Assembly (NCBI GenBank): GCA_037833965.1
Contig: AP031352.1
Coordinates: 22,858,501-22,922,500, forward strand
Reading direction: 5' to 3'
Source of the DNA: Marchantia polymorpha subsp. ruderalis
Lineage: Eukaryota > Streptophyta > Marchantiopsida > Marchantiales > Marchantiaceae
DNA: 64,000 bases
Shown: in pieces, positions 62,321 through 64,000 of the stretch
How positions within the stretch are numbered: position 1 is the first letter of the stretch
Layout: the number at the start of each line of letters is the position of its first letter
The notes under the pieces: generated by a model
Seen by the model: only the letters and a program-made list of their open reading frames with translations
Databases searched by the model: none
Told to the model about the DNA's origin: nothing
Position numbers and translations under genes: made by a program

Positions 62321-64000
62321 GGCTGTGCTGCTGCTGCTGCTGCGGTTCAGTTGTGCGCTGTGTTGTGCTGATGGGCTTCGCTTGCTTGCGACGCTCGCTC
62401 GCTCGCTCACTCACTCGCTCACTTCTCTTCACTCAAGCCTCCGCCTGCCGGTGCTCGCTGCTGCTGCCCCGCGGCTGCTGCTGCTGCCTGCCTGCCTCGC
62501 TCCGAGCCAGCCAGCCACTGCCTGCCTGGCGAATTGCTGGCTCGCGTTCATGGAACAGAGCACTCAGACAACCAACGCCGCAACGACGACGACGACGACG
62601 CCCCAGTGCCCGTCGCCCCTCCGCGCTCGCCCGCCCCGCCTGCCTGCCTGCTGTGCCTGTGCCTGCCTGCCTGCTGTGCCTGCCTGCGACGTTAAGAGCG
62701 GCTGCTAGAAGATTAGATTGTACGCGGTTAGAGAGGTAGCGCGAGCGAGCGAGCGAGCGAGCAAGCAAGCAAGCGCGCACGAAAGAGCGAAGCGGGCGAC
62801 CCGACCACCAGCTGCTGCAGCCCACCACCAGCCAGCCAACCATCCCCCAGCCAGCCGAGCAAGCCCAGCCCCCGCAGCAGAAGCAATGAAATATGAAATG
62901 TAATGAAATCCGAATCCACTCAGTGACAGCCCGGACCGCACTCCCACCCTCACCTCACCTCCCCTACTACTACTTCTATCCCCCTCGCCCCTCCCCACTC
63001 TTCACTTCACCCCCCGCCCCCGTGCCCCTGCCTGCCTGCCTGCCTGCTGGCCCCCCTTCGGCGTCCCGCCCCCCCTCCCTCGGCCTCCTCAATTCTCCCT
63101 CGATCCGCTTGCCCCCCCCTTTACTGCTATTCGCCCAGCCAGCCCACCACGCGAAATGTAATGAAGGACGGGGGGTAAAAGAAAGTTGGCGGTACGGGCC
63201 AAAGTCGTCGTAGGGCAGATGCCGACGGGTCGGCCATGAACCAACGAGAAACGCTCCGATAGGCACCACTTCCGGAGTGGGGTGTGGGCGAAGCGAGCCC
63301 CAGCCCCAGCGCCTCTGTAGATTCAGCAGCTCCTCCGTGAGCTCGAAGGCCAAGCCCCAAGCCAAGCCCAGGCCCTGCTCCAGCCCCTGGAGGTAGGGGG
63401 AGGGAGGCAGGCAGGCAAGGCCGGGGAAGCTCCCCCCGAGTCGCGAGCCCCGGCCGGACGGACGGAAGGACGGCCATCTAGCCTGTCACCATCACCGGCC
63501 GGGAAAGTGGGGCTGTTCTCCGATAGGGACAAGGGGGCAAGCGGCGGGCAGGGCAGACGGGGGGGGGAGAAGACGGGGCAGAGGAAGCGGATAAGGGCGG
63601 GTAGGGCCAGGTTGGCACCACGCTCGCCAGCCTGGCGGGCCGAGAGGACAAGAGGAGTTTTATGGGGGGTGTGTTTTCTGGCGCAATTACAAACCCGAGT
63701 TGTGGAAATCCGCACCAAATGTAGCGAGGACTTTAGTTATTGCGACCTTTTGTTTTTAAGATTATGGTAGGGTTGTATACTGGCCTCCTGCACACTCACT
63801 TCGCGGTTATGGTCAACACGTGCAACCCTCTTGCTTTGGACCAAGCGCAATAAAATCTGGATCTCCTCTCGAAAATGTCCTAATCCTTCACATAAAGGTG
63901 ATTTATGATTTCCCCCTTCCCCTCCTTCTTATACTCTCACTCTCTTTTCCATCTCTCCTCCCTTCTTCTATTCCTTCCGTCTCTTCTGAGGGCTATGATC
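62321..64000. other. Low-complexity region to the window edge, no gene recognised
   Basis: CTG runs (~62320-62342), TGCC/GCCT tetramer runs (~62480-62530, 62635-62690, 63030-63050), a GAGC run (~62745-62765) and C- or G-rich tracts dominate. Overlapping frames of 60-167 codons occur on both strands without domains. It may include the promoter of a gene beyond the window. Confidence 0.4.

Noticed and set aside
62205-62843. Overlapping 128-167-codon frames near the right edge
   Set aside because: Microsatellite-driven Ser/Ala/Cys/Pro-rich translations on both strands.

Overview
The window is nuclear DNA from a land plant, most likely a bryophyte such as a liverwort of the Marchantia type; the species is inferred, not shown. 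The evidence is a spliced plant-type urease accessory gene with a His-rich N-terminus, a class II trehalose-phosphate synthase with one very long first coding exon, short GT-AG introns, CT/GA and CAG microsatellites around gene leaders, and long gene-poor stretches filled with old transposons. Only four host genes could be assembled with consistent splice phases.

Layout: (1) 364-7367, minus strand: a 10-exon gene for a ~1034-residue secreted protein made of about 14 beta-propeller-like repeats, function unknown. (2) 7.4-15.2 kb: leader/promoter-like, pyrimidine- and CAG-rich sequence without a convincing gene. (3) 15.2-26 kb: AT-rich, gene-poor DNA with a GC-richer block at 18.2-20.0 kb and a CpG-rich block at 22.0-23.6 kb. 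(4) 26055-30387, minus strand: ureG, 7 exons. (5) 30.4-41.4 kb: a transposon graveyard. It holds a decayed hAT-like (BED zinc finger) element carrying a lone Copia-type LTR, then a PIF/Harbinger element (34459-41370) whose second gene is interrupted in its intron by a second, shorter PIF/Harbinger element (35658-37985). Both Harbinger elements have recognisable terminal inverted repeats and TTA target duplications. (6) 42356-46885, plus strand: an organelle-type RluA-family RNA pseudouridine synthase, 11 exons, probably with one GC-AG intron. (7) 46.9-57.6 kb: no firm gene, but a 15-copy 85/86-bp satellite with higher-order structure at 54393-55640. (8) 57663-60733, minus strand: class II trehalose-6-phosphate synthase/phosphatase-like gene, 3 coding exons. 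(9) 60.7-64 kb: its GA/CT-rich leader and promoter-like region, then low-complexity sequence to the window edge.

The four host genes do not form a pathway; they are ordinary unlinked plant loci (nickel insertion into urease, RNA pseudouridylation, trehalose signalling, a secreted repeat protein). The most noteworthy structures are the Harbinger-in-Harbinger nest, the satellite whose alternating 85/86-bp units keep long reading frames open, and the uncharacterised double-propeller-like secreted protein. Nothing seen proves a new biological system.
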